In this document: piece by piece, positions 16,851-26,867 of the stretch | Position numbering within the stretch: position 1 is the first letter of the stretch | Layout: every line of letters begins with the position of its first letter | Assembly (NCBI RefSeq): GCF_035989305.1 | Contig: NZ_CP108514.1 | Span: forward strand, 4,565,501-4,629,500 | Source: Streptomyces sp. NBC_01233 | GTDB lineage: Bacteria > Actinomycetota > Actinomycetes > Streptomycetales > Streptomycetaceae | Direction of reading: 5' to 3' | DNA: 64,000 nt | The notes under the pieces: generated by a model | Told to the model about the DNA's origin: nothing | Database searches by the model: none | What the model saw: the letters and a program-made list of their open reading frames with translations, nothing else | Program-made: the position numbers and the translations under genes

Positions 16851-19454
16851 TCAGTCCGGCAGGGTGCTTGTGGTGTCTCCGGTGGTGCCGCCCGGGCGGC
16901 CGGGTTTGCCGCTGCCCGACGGGGACGGTGATCCGCTGGTCCCGCCCTGGGTGCCGGCGATGACCCCCGAAGTGGTGCCGGTGTCCGTGCCTCCGTTGGT
17001 CGTCCCGCTCGTGGGGTCCGGGTCGCAGTACAGCTCCCACGGCCTGCAGGACGGCTTCACGCCCTTGGACGGGCTCGGGGACGGCGCCGGGGAGGTCGGC
17101 GGGGTCGTCGACGGGGACGTGGACGGCAAGGCGGGTGCCGACGGCGTGGGAGAGGGGGCACCGGCGGAGTCGGCGGTGACGCCGACGTCCTCGGCCTCCG
17201 GGAACTGCGATTCCGGAGTGTCCTTGAGCGCCTCGCGCATGTACTCGGTCCAGATCTCGGCCGGGATGTCACCACCGTGGATGGACGGGATGCCGCCCAC
17301 GCCGTTCATGGACTGGAGCTTGCGGTCCTGCGAGTTGGGGTCGGTGCGGAAGAGGACGACGGAGGTGGACAGCTCCGGGGTGTAGCCGACGAACCACGCC
17401 GACTTGTTCTCGTCCGTGGTACCGGTCTTGCCCGCGGCGGGCCGTCCCAGCTTCTTGGCCTTCTTGCCGGTGCCGTTCTGGACGACGTTCTCGAGGACCT
17501 TGGTGATGTTGTCCGCGACGGAGTTGTCCATGGCCCGCTGGGCCTTGGGGGGCTCGAAGCCGGACAGCTTCTCGCCGTCCTTCTCGACCTCGATCACCGA
17601 GTAGGGCTCGTGGTGCGTGCCGGAGGCGGCGAACGTGGCGTACGAGTCGGCCATCCGGATGGCGCTGGGGGTCGAGGTGCCGAGGGCGGAGGAGGCGTCC
17701 GTGTTCGGGTTGATCGACTCCTCGAGGATGCCCGTGGACTTGGCCAGCTCCCGCACCTTGCTGTGGCCGACGTCGAAGATCAGCTGGGCGAACGGGACGT
17801 TGATGGACTTCTCCATCGCCTCGTTGAGGGTGACGTATCCGAAGGCGGTCGGGCTCTCGTTCTTCTGCTTGAACGGGCTGCCCTTGGCGTCGCGCAGCGG
17901 ACTGCCCTCACGGTTGTTGATCACGGTGAGGTCGTTGGCCTGGTACTTGCTGTCGGCCGAGATGCCCTGGCCCTTGGAGTTCTGGGTGCCGTACTGCATG
18001 GCCGCCGCGAGCACGTACGGCTTCCAGGTCGAGCCGACCGGGACACCGCTGGTGTTGGCGTTGTTGCTGAAGTACTTCTGGTCCCAGCCCGGGCCGCCGT
18101 ACAGGGCCACGAGCTCCCCGGTCTTCACGTCCACGGAGGCCCCGCCGAACTGGACGAAGGTGTCGGTGTCGGGCCGCTTCTTCTCGTCGATGAAGCCGTT
18201 GCGGGTGTCTTCCACGGCCTTGACCAGGGCGTCCACCCTCGGCTTCTGGAAGGTGGTCTTGATCCGGTAGCCGCCCAGGGCCATCTGCTCGGCGGTGATG
18301 CCCTTGGTCTTCATCACGTACGCCTTGGCCGTGTCGACCAGGTAGCCGATCTGGCCGGTCATACCGCGGGCCTGTTCCGACTCGACCCGTGCGGGGAAGT
18401 CCGAGTCCTTGTACTTCGCCCGCTCGGTCTTGTCCATCCGGCCGACCTCGACCTCGCGGTCCAGCACCCAGGCCCAGCGCTTGCGCGCCCGGTCCTCGTT
18501 GAGTTCGGGGGTGGCCGCGGCGCCGATGCCGCCGTCCGGATTGTACAGGTTCGGGCCCTTGAGCACGGCGGCGAGGAAGGCGCACTCGGAAGGGTTCAGG
18601 TCCTGGCTGTCCTTGCCGAAGTAGGCGCGGGCCGCGGCCTGGATTCCGTAGGCGTCCCGCCCGTAGTAGGCGGTGTTGAGGTAGCCCGCGAGGACGGTGT
18701 CCTTCTCCTCGGAGACGCCCAGCCTTATCGCGATGAAGAGCTCCGTGACCTTCCGCTTGAGCGTCTGGTCGGAGTCCAGGTACATGTTCTTCACGTACTG
18801 CTGGGTGATGGTCGAGCCGCCCTGGGTGGAACCGCCCGTGGCCATGTTCCACACGGCACGGCCGGCACCCATCGGGTCGACGCCCTTGTCCGTCTCGAAG
18901 GACTCGTTCTCCGCCGCGATCACGGCGTCCCTCATCGACCGGGGAATGCTCGAGATGGGCACGATCTGCCGGTTCATCGAACCGCCCGTCGCCACCATCT
19001 GGCTGCCGTCGGCCCAGTAGAAGACGTTGTTCTGCGCCTTGGCCGCCTTGTTCGGGTCCGGCGTGCTCACCATGGCGATGCCGATGCCGGCACCGGCGAT
19101 GATGACCGCGAAGAAGCCGAGGGCGGTGCCCGAGACGAACTTCCAGGAGGGCACGAAGCGCTTCCAGCCGTCCCGGTCGGACCGCGGATAGTTGATCAGC
19201 CGCTTGTCCGGGCGGCCCGTGCCGCGAGCGGCGGTCGCGGCGCCCCGGCCGCGGCCCCCGGCCCCTCTCTGGGCGGCACGGCGGGCCCCGGCACGGCTGC
19301 CCGGCACGGGCTGCTCGTACGGGCCGCTGTGCGACGCGGTGGGGACGTCACGTCCGGCAGGGGCGCCCCTGCCGGGGCGCTGCGGAGCGGCGCGGCGGGC
19401 TGAGGCCCGCCCGCCACCCTGGGGCTGCGGCGGTTTGCGGCGGTGCTCGCTCAT
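16851..19454 (-). CDS. Class A penicillin-binding protein (transglycosylase/transpeptidase)
   Basis: An 867-residue bifunctional peptidoglycan synthase. A basic, disordered cytosolic tail (about 110 residues) and one TM helix (G-T-A-L-G-F-F-A-V-I-I-A-G-A-G) come first. The GT51 domain follows with E-N-E-S-F-E-T, G-G-S-T-I-T-Q-Q and R-K-V-T-E-L-F. The transpeptidase domain has S-T-W-K (around residue 475), S-I-N and K-T-G-T. A Ser/Thr/Pro-rich tail of about 130 residues lies outside the cell. ATG 19454 has GAGGAG 10 nt upstream. It polymerises and crosslinks glycan strands. It diverges from the padR gene. Confidence 0.93.
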   Translation of the reverse strand: MSEHRRKPPQPQGGGRASARRAAPQRPGRGAPAGRDVPTASHSGPYEQPVPGSRAGARRAAQRGAGGRGRGAATAARGTGRPDKRLINYPRSDRDGWKRFVPSWKFVSGTALGFFAVIIAGAGIGIAMVSTPDPNKAAKAQNNVFYWADGSQMVATGGSMNRQIVPISSIPRSMRDAVIAAENESFETDKGVDPMGAGRAVWNMATGGSTQGGSTITQQYVKNMYLDSDQTLKRKVTELFIAIRLGVSEEKDTVLAGYLNTAYYGRDAYGIQAAARAYFGKDSQDLNPSECAFLAAVLKGPNLYNPDGGIGAAATPELNEDRARKRWAWVLDREVEVGRMDKTERAKYKDSDFPARVESEQARGMTGQIGYLVDTAKAYVMKTKGITAEQMALGGYRIKTTFQKPRVDALVKAVEDTRNGFIDEKKRPDTDTFVQFGGASVDVKTGELVALYGGPGWDQKYFSNNANTSGVPVGSTWKPYVLAAAMQYGTQNSKGQGISADSKYQANDLTVINNREGSPLRDAKGSPFKQKNESPTAFGYVTLNEAMEKSINVPFAQLIFDVGHSKVRELAKSTGILEESINPNTDASSALGTSTPSAIRMADSYATFAASGTHHEPYSVIEVEKDGEKLSGFEPPKAQRAMDNSVADNITKVLENVVQNGTGKKAKKLGRPAAGKTGTTDENKSAWFVGYTPELSTSVVLFRTDPNSQDRKLQSMNGVGGIPSIHGGDIPAEIWTEYMREALKDTPESQFPEAEDVGVTADSAGAPSPTPSAPALPSTSPSTTPPTSPAPSPSPSKGVKPSCRPWELYCDPDPTSGTTNGGTDTGTTSGVIAGTQGGTSGSPSPSGSGKPGRPGGTTGDTTSTLPD

Positions 19455-19666
19455 CGAACGACTACTCCTCGGGCAGGCGAGTGGCCTGGAAGCGGCAGAT
19501 GAATTCCGGTTCCCCCGGTGTCATGGCGCACAGACTACGCACGCTCAAAACCCGACCAGTGCCGAAGTTCACCCCAAATCAGGCATCTCTCCTGGTGCGA
19601 ATTAGTGATGTGACACCGGTCACCAGATCACCCCTTGTCGATCAGGGCGCCCCGTTCTATCGTCTG

Positions 19667-19687
19667 GATGTATCGAGTCGATACATC
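19667..19687. promoter_or_regulatory. Candidate PadR operator
   Basis: An inverted repeat with 10-bp arms (GATGTATCGA / TCGATACATC) around a central G. It is AT-rich against its surroundings and lies 41 bp upstream of the padR start, between divergent PBP and padR. ATGTAT/ATACAT half-sites are typical of PadR operators, so autoregulation is likely (inference). Confidence 0.65.
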
Positions 19688-19728
19688 AGCTCGGTATAAA
19701 GACTCAGGGGCGGAGGAGAGGCAGGCGG

Positions 19729-20331
19729 ATGAGCAGACGCTCAGGCATCCTCGAGTTCGCCGTCCTCGGCCTGCTGCGCGAGTCCCCCATGCACGGCTAC
19801 GAGCTGCGCAAGCGGCTCAACACCTCACTGGGGGTGTTCCGAGCCTTCAGCTACGGGACGCTCTACCCCTGCCTCAAGACGCTCGTCGCCAACGGCTGGT
19901 TGATCGAAGAACCGGGCAACGCCCCGGAGGACGCTCTCGCCGCTTCACTCGCAGGGCGCCGCGCCAAGATCGTCTACCGGTTGACGGCCGCGGGTAAGGA
20001 GCACTTCGAGGAGCTCCTGTCCCACACGGGCCCCGACACCTGGGAAGACGAGTCCTTCGCCGCCCGCTTCGCCTTCTTCGGCCAGACCGAACGAGATGTG
20101 CGCATGCGGGTACTGGAGGGCCGCCGCAGCCGGCTGGAGGAGCGTCTGGAGAAGATGCGCGCCTCCATCGTCCGAACGCGGGAGCGCCTCGACGACTACA
20201 CGCTCGAGCTGCAACGGCACGGCATGGAGTCCGTGGAGCGCGAAGTGCGCTGGCTGAACGAGCTCATCGAGAGTGAGCGGGCGGGACGGGATCGGAGAAG
20301 ACCCGGTCCGTCCGACGAAACTGAAAAATGA
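19729..20331 (+). CDS. PadR-family transcriptional regulator
   Basis: A 200-residue PadR regulator. The N-terminal winged helix (about residues 5-90) shows [20 protein letters not shown], the family signature. The C-terminal part (about 95-185) is helical and likely forms a coiled-coil dimer arm ([14 protein letters not shown]). GGAGG precedes ATG 19729. The inositol-phosphate synthase gene starts 49 bp after its stop, so it may be cotranscribed or control that gene. A palindrome at 19667-19687 is a probable operator. Confidence 0.9.
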   Translation: MSRRSGILEFAVLGLLRESPMHGYELRKRLNTSLGVFRAFSYGTLYPCLKTLVANGWLIEEPGNAPEDALAASLAGRRAKIVYRLTAAGKEHFEELLSHTGPDTWEDESFAARFAFFGQTERDVRMRVLEGRRSRLEERLEKMRASIVRTRERLDDYTLELQRHGMESVEREVRWLNELIESERAGRDRRRPGPSDETEK

Positions 20332-20380
20332 GGCCTGCATCTCGCAGACCTCGTCCGAGAACAAACAGGGAGCAACCGGA

Positions 20381-21463
20381 ATGGGTTCGGTTCGCGTAGC
20401 CATCGTCGGCGTAGGCAACTGCGCCGCCTCGCTGGTGCAGGGCGTCGAGTACTACAAGGACGCCGACCCGGCGGCCAAGGTCCCCGGTCTGATGCACGTC
20501 CAGTTCGGCGACTACCACGTGCGTGACATCGAGTTCGTCGCCGCGTTCGACGTCGACGCGAAGAAGGTCGGCCTCGACCTTTCGGACGCCATCGGCGCCA
20601 GCGAGAACAACACCATCAAGATCTGCGACGTCCCGAACGCCGGTGTGACCGTTCAGCGCGGCCACACCCTGGACGGCCTGGGCAAGTACTACCGCATGAC
20701 GATCGAGGAGTCCGCCGAGGCTCCGGTCGACGTGGTCCAGGTCCTCAAGGACCGCGAAGTCGACGTCCTGATCTGCTACCTGCCGGTCGGCTCCGAGGAC
20801 GCGGCGAAGTTCTACGCCCAGTGCGCCATCGACGCCAAGGTCGCCTTCGTCAACGCCCTCCCGGTCTTCATCGCCGGCACCAAGGAGTGGGCCGACAAGT
20901 TCACCGAGGCCGGTGTCCCGATCGTCGGCGACGACATCAAGTCCCAGGTCGGCGCCACCATCACGCACCGCGTGATGGCGAAGCTGTTCGAGGACCGCGG
21001 TGTCCGTCTTGAGCGCACCATGCAGCTCAACGTCGGCGGCAACATGGACTTCAAGAACATGCTCGAGCGCGACCGCCTCGAGTCGAAGAAGATCTCCAAG
21101 ACGCAGGCCGTCACCTCGCAGATCCCCGACCGTGACCTCGGCGAGAAGAACGTCCACATCGGCCCGTCCGACTACGTCGCGTGGCTCGACGACCGCAAGT
21201 GGGCCTACGTCCGCCTCGAAGGCCGTGCCTTCGGCGACGTCCCGCTGAACCTCGAGTACAAGCTCGAGGTGTGGGACTCCCCGAACTCCGCCGGTGTCAT
21301 CATCGACGCCCTGCGCGCTGCGAAGATCGCCAAGGACCGCGGTGTCGGCGGCCCGATCCTGTCGGCGTCCAGCTACTTCATGAAGTCCCCGCCGGTGCAG
21401 TACTTCGACGACGAGGCCTACGCCAACGTCGAGAAGTTCATCAAGGGCGAGGTCGAGCGCTAG
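20381..21463 (+). CDS. ino1: Inositol-3-phosphate synthase
   Basis: A 360-residue actinobacterial-size enzyme that converts glucose 6-phosphate to inositol 3-phosphate with internal NAD+ recycling. The Rossmann motif is [10 protein letters not shown] at the N terminus. Other signatures are [19 protein letters not shown] and L-N-V-G-G-N-M-D-F. The product feeds phosphatidylinositol and mycothiol synthesis, which ties in with thiol redox genes elsewhere in the window. ATG 20381 has GGGAG upstream. A strong hairpin at 21511-21551 ends the transcript. Confidence 0.95.
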   Translation: MGSVRVAIVGVGNCAASLVQGVEYYKDADPAAKVPGLMHVQFGDYHVRDIEFVAAFDVDAKKVGLDLSDAIGASENNTIKICDVPNAGVTVQRGHTLDGLGKYYRMTIEESAEAPVDVVQVLKDREVDVLICYLPVGSEDAAKFYAQCAIDAKVAFVNALPVFIAGTKEWADKFTEAGVPIVGDDIKSQVGATITHRVMAKLFEDRGVRLERTMQLNVGGNMDFKNMLERDRLESKKISKTQAVTSQIPDRDLGEKNVHIGPSDYVAWLDDRKWAYVRLEGRAFGDVPLNLEYKLEVWDSPNSAGVIIDALRAAKIAKDRGVGGPILSASSYFMKSPPVQYFDDEAYANVEKFIKGEVER

Positions 21464-21510
21464 TCGAACCCCAAGGGTCCGCAAGGACACCTGGACTTCG
21501 GCTGTTCTTC

Positions 21511-21551
21511 CGCGGAGGGTCCCCGGGCAATATGCCCGGGGACCCTCCGCG
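21511..21551 (+). terminator. ino1 terminator
   Basis: A perfect 19-bp inverted repeat with a 3-nt loop, about 48 bp after the ino1 stop and just upstream of the MFS start. Confidence 0.85.
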
Positions 21552-21569
21552 TATGTGACCCTTGCCCTC

Positions 21570-22838
21570 ATGCCTGTCGTACGTGATCTGCGCGTACTCC
21601 TGCGCCTGAGGGACTTCCGCAACCTGCTCGCCGTACGGCTGCTCTCCCAGGCGGCGGACGGCGTCTACCAGGTCGCACTCGCCACCTACGTGGTCTTCTC
21701 CCCGGAGAAACAGACCTCGCCGGCGGCCATCGCCTCGGCCATGGCGGTACTGCTGCTGCCCTATTCGGTGATCGGCCCCTTCGCCGGAGTGCTGCTCGAC
21801 CGCTGGCGCCGCCGTCAGGTCTTCCTCTACGGCAATCTGCTGCGGGCCTTCCTCGCCTGCGTCACCGGAATGCTGATCGTCGCGGAGGTACCCGACTGGC
21901 TGTTCTACGCCTCGGCGCTGTCCGTGACCGCCGTCAACCGCTTCGTACTGGCCGGGCTCGCCGCCTCGCTGCCCCGCGTCGTCGACCCCGATCAGCTGGT
22001 CACCGCGAACGCGCTCTCCCCCACCGCCGGAACCCTGGCGGCGGTCGCCGGCGGAGGGCTGGCCTTCCTCGTCCGGCTGCTGGCCTCGGACTCCAACGCC
22101 CTCGTCGTCCTGCTCGGGGCTGGTCTCTACCTGTGTGCGGCCCTCGTCTCCCTTCACCTCGCCATCGGCCTCCTCGGGCCCGACCACCCCCCTGGCCGGG
22201 TGCACCCCTCCGTCGCCGAAGGGGTCGCCCTCACCGTGCGGGGCATGGCCGAAGGCCTCAGGCACCTGGCCGGCCGGCGCGAGGCGGCCCGGGCTCTCGC
22301 CGCGATGACCGCGATGCGGTTCTGCTACGGGGCGCTGTTCGTCATGCTGCTGATGCTCTGCCGCTACTCCTGGTCGGACAACGAGGCCGACGGGCTGGCC
22401 CTGCTCGGCGCCGCGGTCGGAGCCTCCGGAGCGGGATTCTTCGCGGCCGCCGTCGTGACCCCCTGGCTGGCGGGCCGGCTGGGCACCCTCGGCTGGATCA
22501 CGGCCTGCTCGGCGGGGGCCGCGGTCCTGGTGCCGGCCCTCGGCCTGTTCTTCGCCCCGGGGCCGATGCTGGTCGCCGCCTTCGTTCTCGGCCTCGCCAC
22601 CCAGGGCGCAAAGATCGCCACCGACACGGAAGTGCAGTCTCGGGTGGACGACGACTACCGCGGCCGGGTCTTCTCCGTCTACGACGTGCTCTTCAACGTG
22701 GCCTTCGTCGGAGCGGCGGCGGTGGCCGCCCTCATGCTCCCCGCCGATGGACAGTCCGCGACCCTGATCCTCTGCGTGTCCGCCCTCTACGCCCTGACCG
22801 CGGTGCTGCTGGGCCGGCAGGAGCGACGTCTCGTGTGA
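21570..22838 (+). CDS. MFS transporter
   Basis: A 422-residue major facilitator with about 12 TM segments. The loop 2-3 motif G-V-L-L-D-R-W-R-R-R matches the MFS motif A pattern. It resembles MFS_3-type exporters, but substrate is unknown. ATG 21570 is only about 19 nt after the ino1 terminator hairpin and no Shine-Dalgarno is visible, so the mRNA may be leaderless. GTG 21555 is an alternative. It converges on pcnA across the parS palindrome at 22853-22900. Confidence 0.82.
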   Translation: MPVVRDLRVLLRLRDFRNLLAVRLLSQAADGVYQVALATYVVFSPEKQTSPAAIASAMAVLLLPYSVIGPFAGVLLDRWRRRQVFLYGNLLRAFLACVTGMLIVAEVPDWLFYASALSVTAVNRFVLAGLAASLPRVVDPDQLVTANALSPTAGTLAAVAGGGLAFLVRLLASDSNALVVLLGAGLYLCAALVSLHLAIGLLGPDHPPGRVHPSVAEGVALTVRGMAEGLRHLAGRREAARALAAMTAMRFCYGALFVMLLMLCRYSWSDNEADGLALLGAAVGASGAGFFAAAVVTPWLAGRLGTLGWITACSAGAAVLVPALGLFFAPGPMLVAAFVLGLATQGAKIATDTEVQSRVDDDYRGRVFSVYDVLFNVAFVGAAAVAALMLPADGQSATLILCVSALYALTAVLLGRQERRLV

Positions 22839-22852
22839 GGTGCCCCCCCGAC

Positions 22853-22900
22853 CGAGCGCCGGCGTCGATGTTTCACGTGAAACATCGACGCCGGCGCTCG
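22853..22900. terminator. Perfect 48-bp palindrome centred on parS, between convergent genes
   Basis: Two 24-bp arms meet at 22876/22877 with no mismatch. It lies 14 bp after the MFS stop and 4 bp before the pcnA stop on the other strand. The RNA form is a very stable hairpin in both directions, fitting a bidirectional terminator built around parS 4. Confidence 0.72.
22869..22884. other. parS site 4
   Basis: A perfect 16-bp TGTTTCACGTGAAACA in the centre of the 48-bp palindrome. Expected ParB-binding site. Confidence 0.95.
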
Positions 22901-22904
22901 TCCC

Positions 22905-24371
22905 TCAGGCCTGCGCGGCCCACCACTCCTTGAGCGCGACGACGGCGGCGTCACGCCCCATCGGGCCGTTCTCCAGACGCAGCTCCAGCAGGAAGGCGTA
23001 GGCCTTGCCGATCACCGGGCCGGGGCCGACGTCCAGCACCTGCATGATCTCGTTGCCGTCCAGGTCGGGCCGGATCGCGTCCAGCTCCTCCTGCTCCTGC
23101 AGCTGCCCGATGCGCTCCTCCAGCCCGTCGTAGGTCCGGGAGAGGGCGTTGGCCTTGCGCTTGTTGCGCGTGGTGCAGTCGGAGCGGGTCAGCTTGTGCA
23201 GGCGCTCCAGCAGCGGACCGGCGTCGCGGACGTAGCGCCGCACCGCGGAGTCGGTCCACTCGCCGTCTCCGTAGCCGTGGAAGCGCAGGTGCAGCTCCAC
23301 CAGCCGGGACACGTCCTTGATCATGTCGTTGGAGTACTTCAGCGCGGTCAGCCGCTTCTTGGTCATCTTCGCGCCCACCACCTCGTGGTGGTGGAAGGAG
23401 ACGCGGCCGTCGCTCTCGAAGCGGCGGGTGCGGGGCTTGCCGATGTCGTGCAGCAGGGCCGCGAGCCGCAGCACCAGGTCCGGGCCGTCCTCCTCGAGGG
23501 CGATCGCCTGCTCCAGCACGATCAGCGAGTGGTCGTAGACGTCCTTGTGCCGGTGGTGTTCGTCACTCTCCAGCCGGAGCGCGGGCAGCTCGGGAAGGAC
23601 CCGGTCCGCCAGACCCGTGTCCACCAGCAGTCCCAGGCCCCGGCGCGGGTTGGCCGACAGGATCAGCTTGTTCAGCTCGCCCTGGACCCGCTCCGCCGAG
23701 ACGATCTCGATGCGGTCGGACATCGCCTTCATGGCCGCCACGACCTCCGGGGCCACCTCGAAGTCCAGCTGCGCCGAGAACCGCGCCGCCCGAAGCATCC
23801 GCAGCGGATCGTCGGAGAAGGAGTCCTCCGGAGTCCCGGGGGTGTGCAGCACACCGGCGGCCAGGTCCTCCAGGCCCCCGTGCGGGTCGATGAACTCCTG
23901 CTCGGGCAGGGCCAGGGCCATGGCGTTGACCGTGAAGTCACGCCGGACCAGGTCCTCGTCGATCGAGTCGCCGTAGGAGACCTCCGGCTTGCGCGACGTG
24001 CGGTCGTAGGCCTCCGAGCGGTACGTCGTCACCTCGATCTGGAAGTTCCGCACGACGTCCCCGACGCGGGCGCTCTTCTGCGCCCCGACGGTGCCGAAGG
24101 CGATGCCCACGTCCCACACCGAGTCGGCCCACGGCCGAACGATCTTCAGCACGTCCTCGGGGCGGGCATCGGTGGTGAAGTCGAGATCGTTGCCGAGACG
24201 CCCGAGCAGCGCGTCGCGGACGGACCCGCCGACCAGGGCGAGGCGGAAGCCCGCCTCCTGGAATCGGCGGCCGAGCTCGTCGGCGACAGGGGCGACCCGC
24301 AGCAGTTCACTGACCGCGCGGCGCTGCACCTGACTCAGGGCACTGGGGGTGTCTTCGTTGGCGTTCGGCAC
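22905..24371 (-). CDS. CCA tRNA nucleotidyltransferase
   Basis: A 488-residue class II nucleotidyltransferase. The catalytic head has G-G-S-V-R-D-A-L-L-G followed by N-D-L-D-F-T-T-D-A, then the R-R-D-F-T-V-N-A-M-A motif. A C-terminal HD domain carries L-L-H-D-I-G-K and H-H-H-E. The enzyme adds or repairs the 3' CCA end of tRNAs; tRNA-Ile and tRNA-Ala of this window lack encoded CCA and so need it. ATG 24371 lacks a strong Shine-Dalgarno. It diverges from the DUF6049-type gene. Confidence 0.92.
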   Translation of the reverse strand: MPNANEDTPSALSQVQRRAVSELLRVAPVADELGRRFQEAGFRLALVGGSVRDALLGRLGNDLDFTTDARPEDVLKIVRPWADSVWDVGIAFGTVGAQKSARVGDVVRNFQIEVTTYRSEAYDRTSRKPEVSYGDSIDEDLVRRDFTVNAMALALPEQEFIDPHGGLEDLAAGVLHTPGTPEDSFSDDPLRMLRAARFSAQLDFEVAPEVVAAMKAMSDRIEIVSAERVQGELNKLILSANPRRGLGLLVDTGLADRVLPELPALRLESDEHHRHKDVYDHSLIVLEQAIALEEDGPDLVLRLAALLHDIGKPRTRRFESDGRVSFHHHEVVGAKMTKKRLTALKYSNDMIKDVSRLVELHLRFHGYGDGEWTDSAVRRYVRDAGPLLERLHKLTRSDCTTRNKRKANALSRTYDGLEERIGQLQEQEELDAIRPDLDGNEIMQVLDVGPGPVIGKAYAFLLELRLENGPMGRDAAVVALKEWWAAQA

Positions 24372-24556
24372 AACAGAAAAGGGTACGTGCCCGGCCCGCC
24401 AGGGGCCGCCTCGTTTGCGCGACCCTGGTACCCGGCCACCCCGGGGCTGAGCCGATCGCGTGGGGCAAGGCGCGGCACTCGCACACAGCGGGCCTCGTTA
24501 CCATGCGTGGACGCACAAAAGACGACCACTGATCACTTCGAGGAACGGGCTAGCGC

Positions 24557-26821
24557 GTGGCCGAGGCGGCAGACATCCAGGGGGCGTCCCCCGCTCCTGT
24601 CCGGCGCCGCTGGCTGCGGCGCACGATCGTCCTGCTCGCCGGGACGCCCGTGATGGCCGCCCTGGTCTACTCTCCGGCCCCCGAGGCCCAGGCCGTGCAG
24701 GCGACCGGCGTGGATGTCCAGCTGACCTCCATGACCCCCGCCGCCCCGGTCAAGGGGGACACCCTGACCATCTCCGGGACCGTGGTGAACACCGGCTCCG
24801 AGACGATCAACGACGCGCACGTCGGCCTGCGGGTCGGACCCGCGCTCGCGGACCGGTCCTCCATCGACGAGGCGGCGGAACGCAACGGCTTCCGGGCCGG
24901 CGCCGACCCGGGCGAGATCGATCCGGCCTACGCCGTGAAGATCGCCTCGCTGCCGTCGAAGGTCCGCCACGAGTTCACCCTGACCGTCCCGGTGAACAAG
25001 CTCGAACTGGACAAGGACGGGGTCTACCAGCTCGGCGTCTCCCTGTCCGGGGCGACCGAGAGCCGCCCGTCCGAACAGGTCCTGGGGATCAAGCGGACCT
25101 TCCTGCCCTGGCAGCCGGACGCCGCCTCCAAGCGCTCCCAGATCACCTACGCGTGGCCGCTGATCTCCACCACCCGCGTGACCGCGGAGACCGGCTCCGA
25201 CGAGCTGCAGACCCCCGTCTTCCTCGACGATTCGCTCGCCGACGAGCTCAAGGCCGGCGGTCGCCTGGAGCAGATGGTCTCTCTCGGCAAGGACCTGCCG
25301 ATCACCTGGGTCATCGACCCCGACCTTCTCTACACGGTCGACGCGATGACCAAGGGCTACCGGGTCCGCACCCCGGGCGGCAAGCCCGTCCAGGGGAAGA
25401 ACAAGGCTGTCGCCGAGCAGTGGCTGAGCTCCCTGGAAGCGGCCGTCCAGGGCAAGAAGGTCGTCGCGCTGCCCTTCGCCGACCCCGACCTCGCCTCCCT
25501 CGCCCACCACGGCAAGGACGTCTCGGGCACCCTGGGACAGCTGCGCCCGGCCACCGACAAGGCGAAGAACGCCGTGCAGACCGTCCTGCACGTCCCCGCG
25601 TCCACCGACTTCTCCTGGCCCGTGAACGGCGCCATCGACCCCTCGATCGTGAACGTGGCCACCTCGGCCGGTGCCCACAACGTCCTGACCCGCAGCGACA
25701 GCCTCGTGGAGAGCGGAGCCCTCGGCTACACGCCCTCGGCCGCCCGCCCCATCGGCGCCGGCACCACCGCCGTCGTCGCGGACGCCGATCTGTCCACCGC
25801 CTTCGAGGGCGACATGCTGAACGCCGGGTCCGCCACCCTGGCCGTCCAGCGGTTCCTCGCCCACAGCCTCGCCCTCAACCTGCAGAAGACCGACGAGCAG
25901 CGCAGCTTCGTCGTCGCCCCGCAGCGGACGCCCACCGTCAGCCAGGTGCAGACGATGGCCGCGGCCGTACGCGGGCTCCAGGCGGGCCGCTGGACGCAGC
26001 CCGGAGACCTCGAAGCCGCGGCCGCCGCCAAGCCCGATCCCGGCGCCGCCACCCAGGTGCCGGGCGCCGGACAGTACCCCGAGGCCCTGCGCAAGCAAGA
26101 GCTGCCGGTGTCGGCCTTCGAGAAGATCCGCACCACGCAGAACACCCTCGACCACTTCAAGGTGATCCTGGCCGCGCCCGACCGCGTGGAGATCCCCTTC
26201 GGCAACACCACCAACCGGGAGATGTCCACCTCCTGGCGCGGGCGTCCCGAGGAGGCCCGCCTCTACCGGGACCAGGCGCAGGAGTACCTGCTCGGGCTCA
26301 CCGAGAAGGTCAAGGTCATCCCCAAGTCCGACGCCACCCTGTCCGGACACAGCGCCACCATCCCGGTCAGCGTCCAGAACAGCCTCGTCCAGGACGTCCA
26401 CAACCTGGTCCTGCAGGTGAAGTCCGGCAACCCGACCCGCCTGATGTTCGGCGACAGCGGCCAGGCCGAGCAGCAGGTGACCGTCCAGGGCGACCACACC
26501 CAGACGTTGAAGTTCCCCGCCAACGCCACCGCGAGCGGTCCCGTCGAGGTCACGGCGCAGCTCTTCACCAAGGACGGCGTCCCCTACGGCAAGGAACGAC
26601 GGTTCACCGTCGAGGCCACCGAGATCACCCCCACCGTCATGCTGGTCATCGCCGGCGGTGTGCTCCTCCTGGTCCTGGCAGGCATCAAGATGTACGCCAG
26701 CCGCAAGCGCGTCGCGGCCCGCGCGGCCGCCGAGGAGAGCACGCAGCCGAGTGACGAGTCCCCGGACACCGGACCGCAAAGCACCGAGGGGTCCGGCACG
26801 GGTGAGACAGTGGACCGTTGA
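24557..26821 (+). CDS. Large secreted, membrane-anchored protein (DUF6049 type)
   Basis: A 754-residue protein with an N-terminal export signal (R-R-W-L-R-R-T-I-V-L-L-A-G-T-P-V-M-A-A-L) and a C-terminal TM helix (V-M-L-V-I-A-G-G-V-L-L-L-V-L-A) followed by a basic, then acidic tail. The outside part starts with a beta-sandwich-like stretch around residues 45-140 (T-I-S-G-T-V-V-N-T-G-S-E). Actinobacteria carry a homologue next to murJ (Rv3909 in M. tuberculosis), pointing to an envelope role. Start is GTG 24557. The murJ gene follows 46 bp later. Biochemical function unknown. Confidence 0.75.
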   Translation: MAEAADIQGASPAPVRRRWLRRTIVLLAGTPVMAALVYSPAPEAQAVQATGVDVQLTSMTPAAPVKGDTLTISGTVVNTGSETINDAHVGLRVGPALADRSSIDEAAERNGFRAGADPGEIDPAYAVKIASLPSKVRHEFTLTVPVNKLELDKDGVYQLGVSLSGATESRPSEQVLGIKRTFLPWQPDAASKRSQITYAWPLISTTRVTAETGSDELQTPVFLDDSLADELKAGGRLEQMVSLGKDLPITWVIDPDLLYTVDAMTKGYRVRTPGGKPVQGKNKAVAEQWLSSLEAAVQGKKVVALPFADPDLASLAHHGKDVSGTLGQLRPATDKAKNAVQTVLHVPASTDFSWPVNGAIDPSIVNVATSAGAHNVLTRSDSLVESGALGYTPSAARPIGAGTTAVVADADLSTAFEGDMLNAGSATLAVQRFLAHSLALNLQKTDEQRSFVVAPQRTPTVSQVQTMAAAVRGLQAGRWTQPGDLEAAAAAKPDPGAATQVPGAGQYPEALRKQELPVSAFEKIRTTQNTLDHFKVILAAPDRVEIPFGNTTNREMSTSWRGRPEEARLYRDQAQEYLLGLTEKVKVIPKSDATLSGHSATIPVSVQNSLVQDVHNLVLQVKSGNPTRLMFGDSGQAEQQVTVQGDHTQTLKFPANATASGPVEVTAQLFTKDGVPYGKERRFTVEATEITPTVMLVIAGGVLLLVLAGIKMYASRKRVAARAAAEESTQPSDESPDTGPQSTEGSGTGETVDR

Positions 26822-26867
26822 GCGATGCCGTGGCCGGTCGGCCTGGGGACGATGAGGTGGGGTTTCG

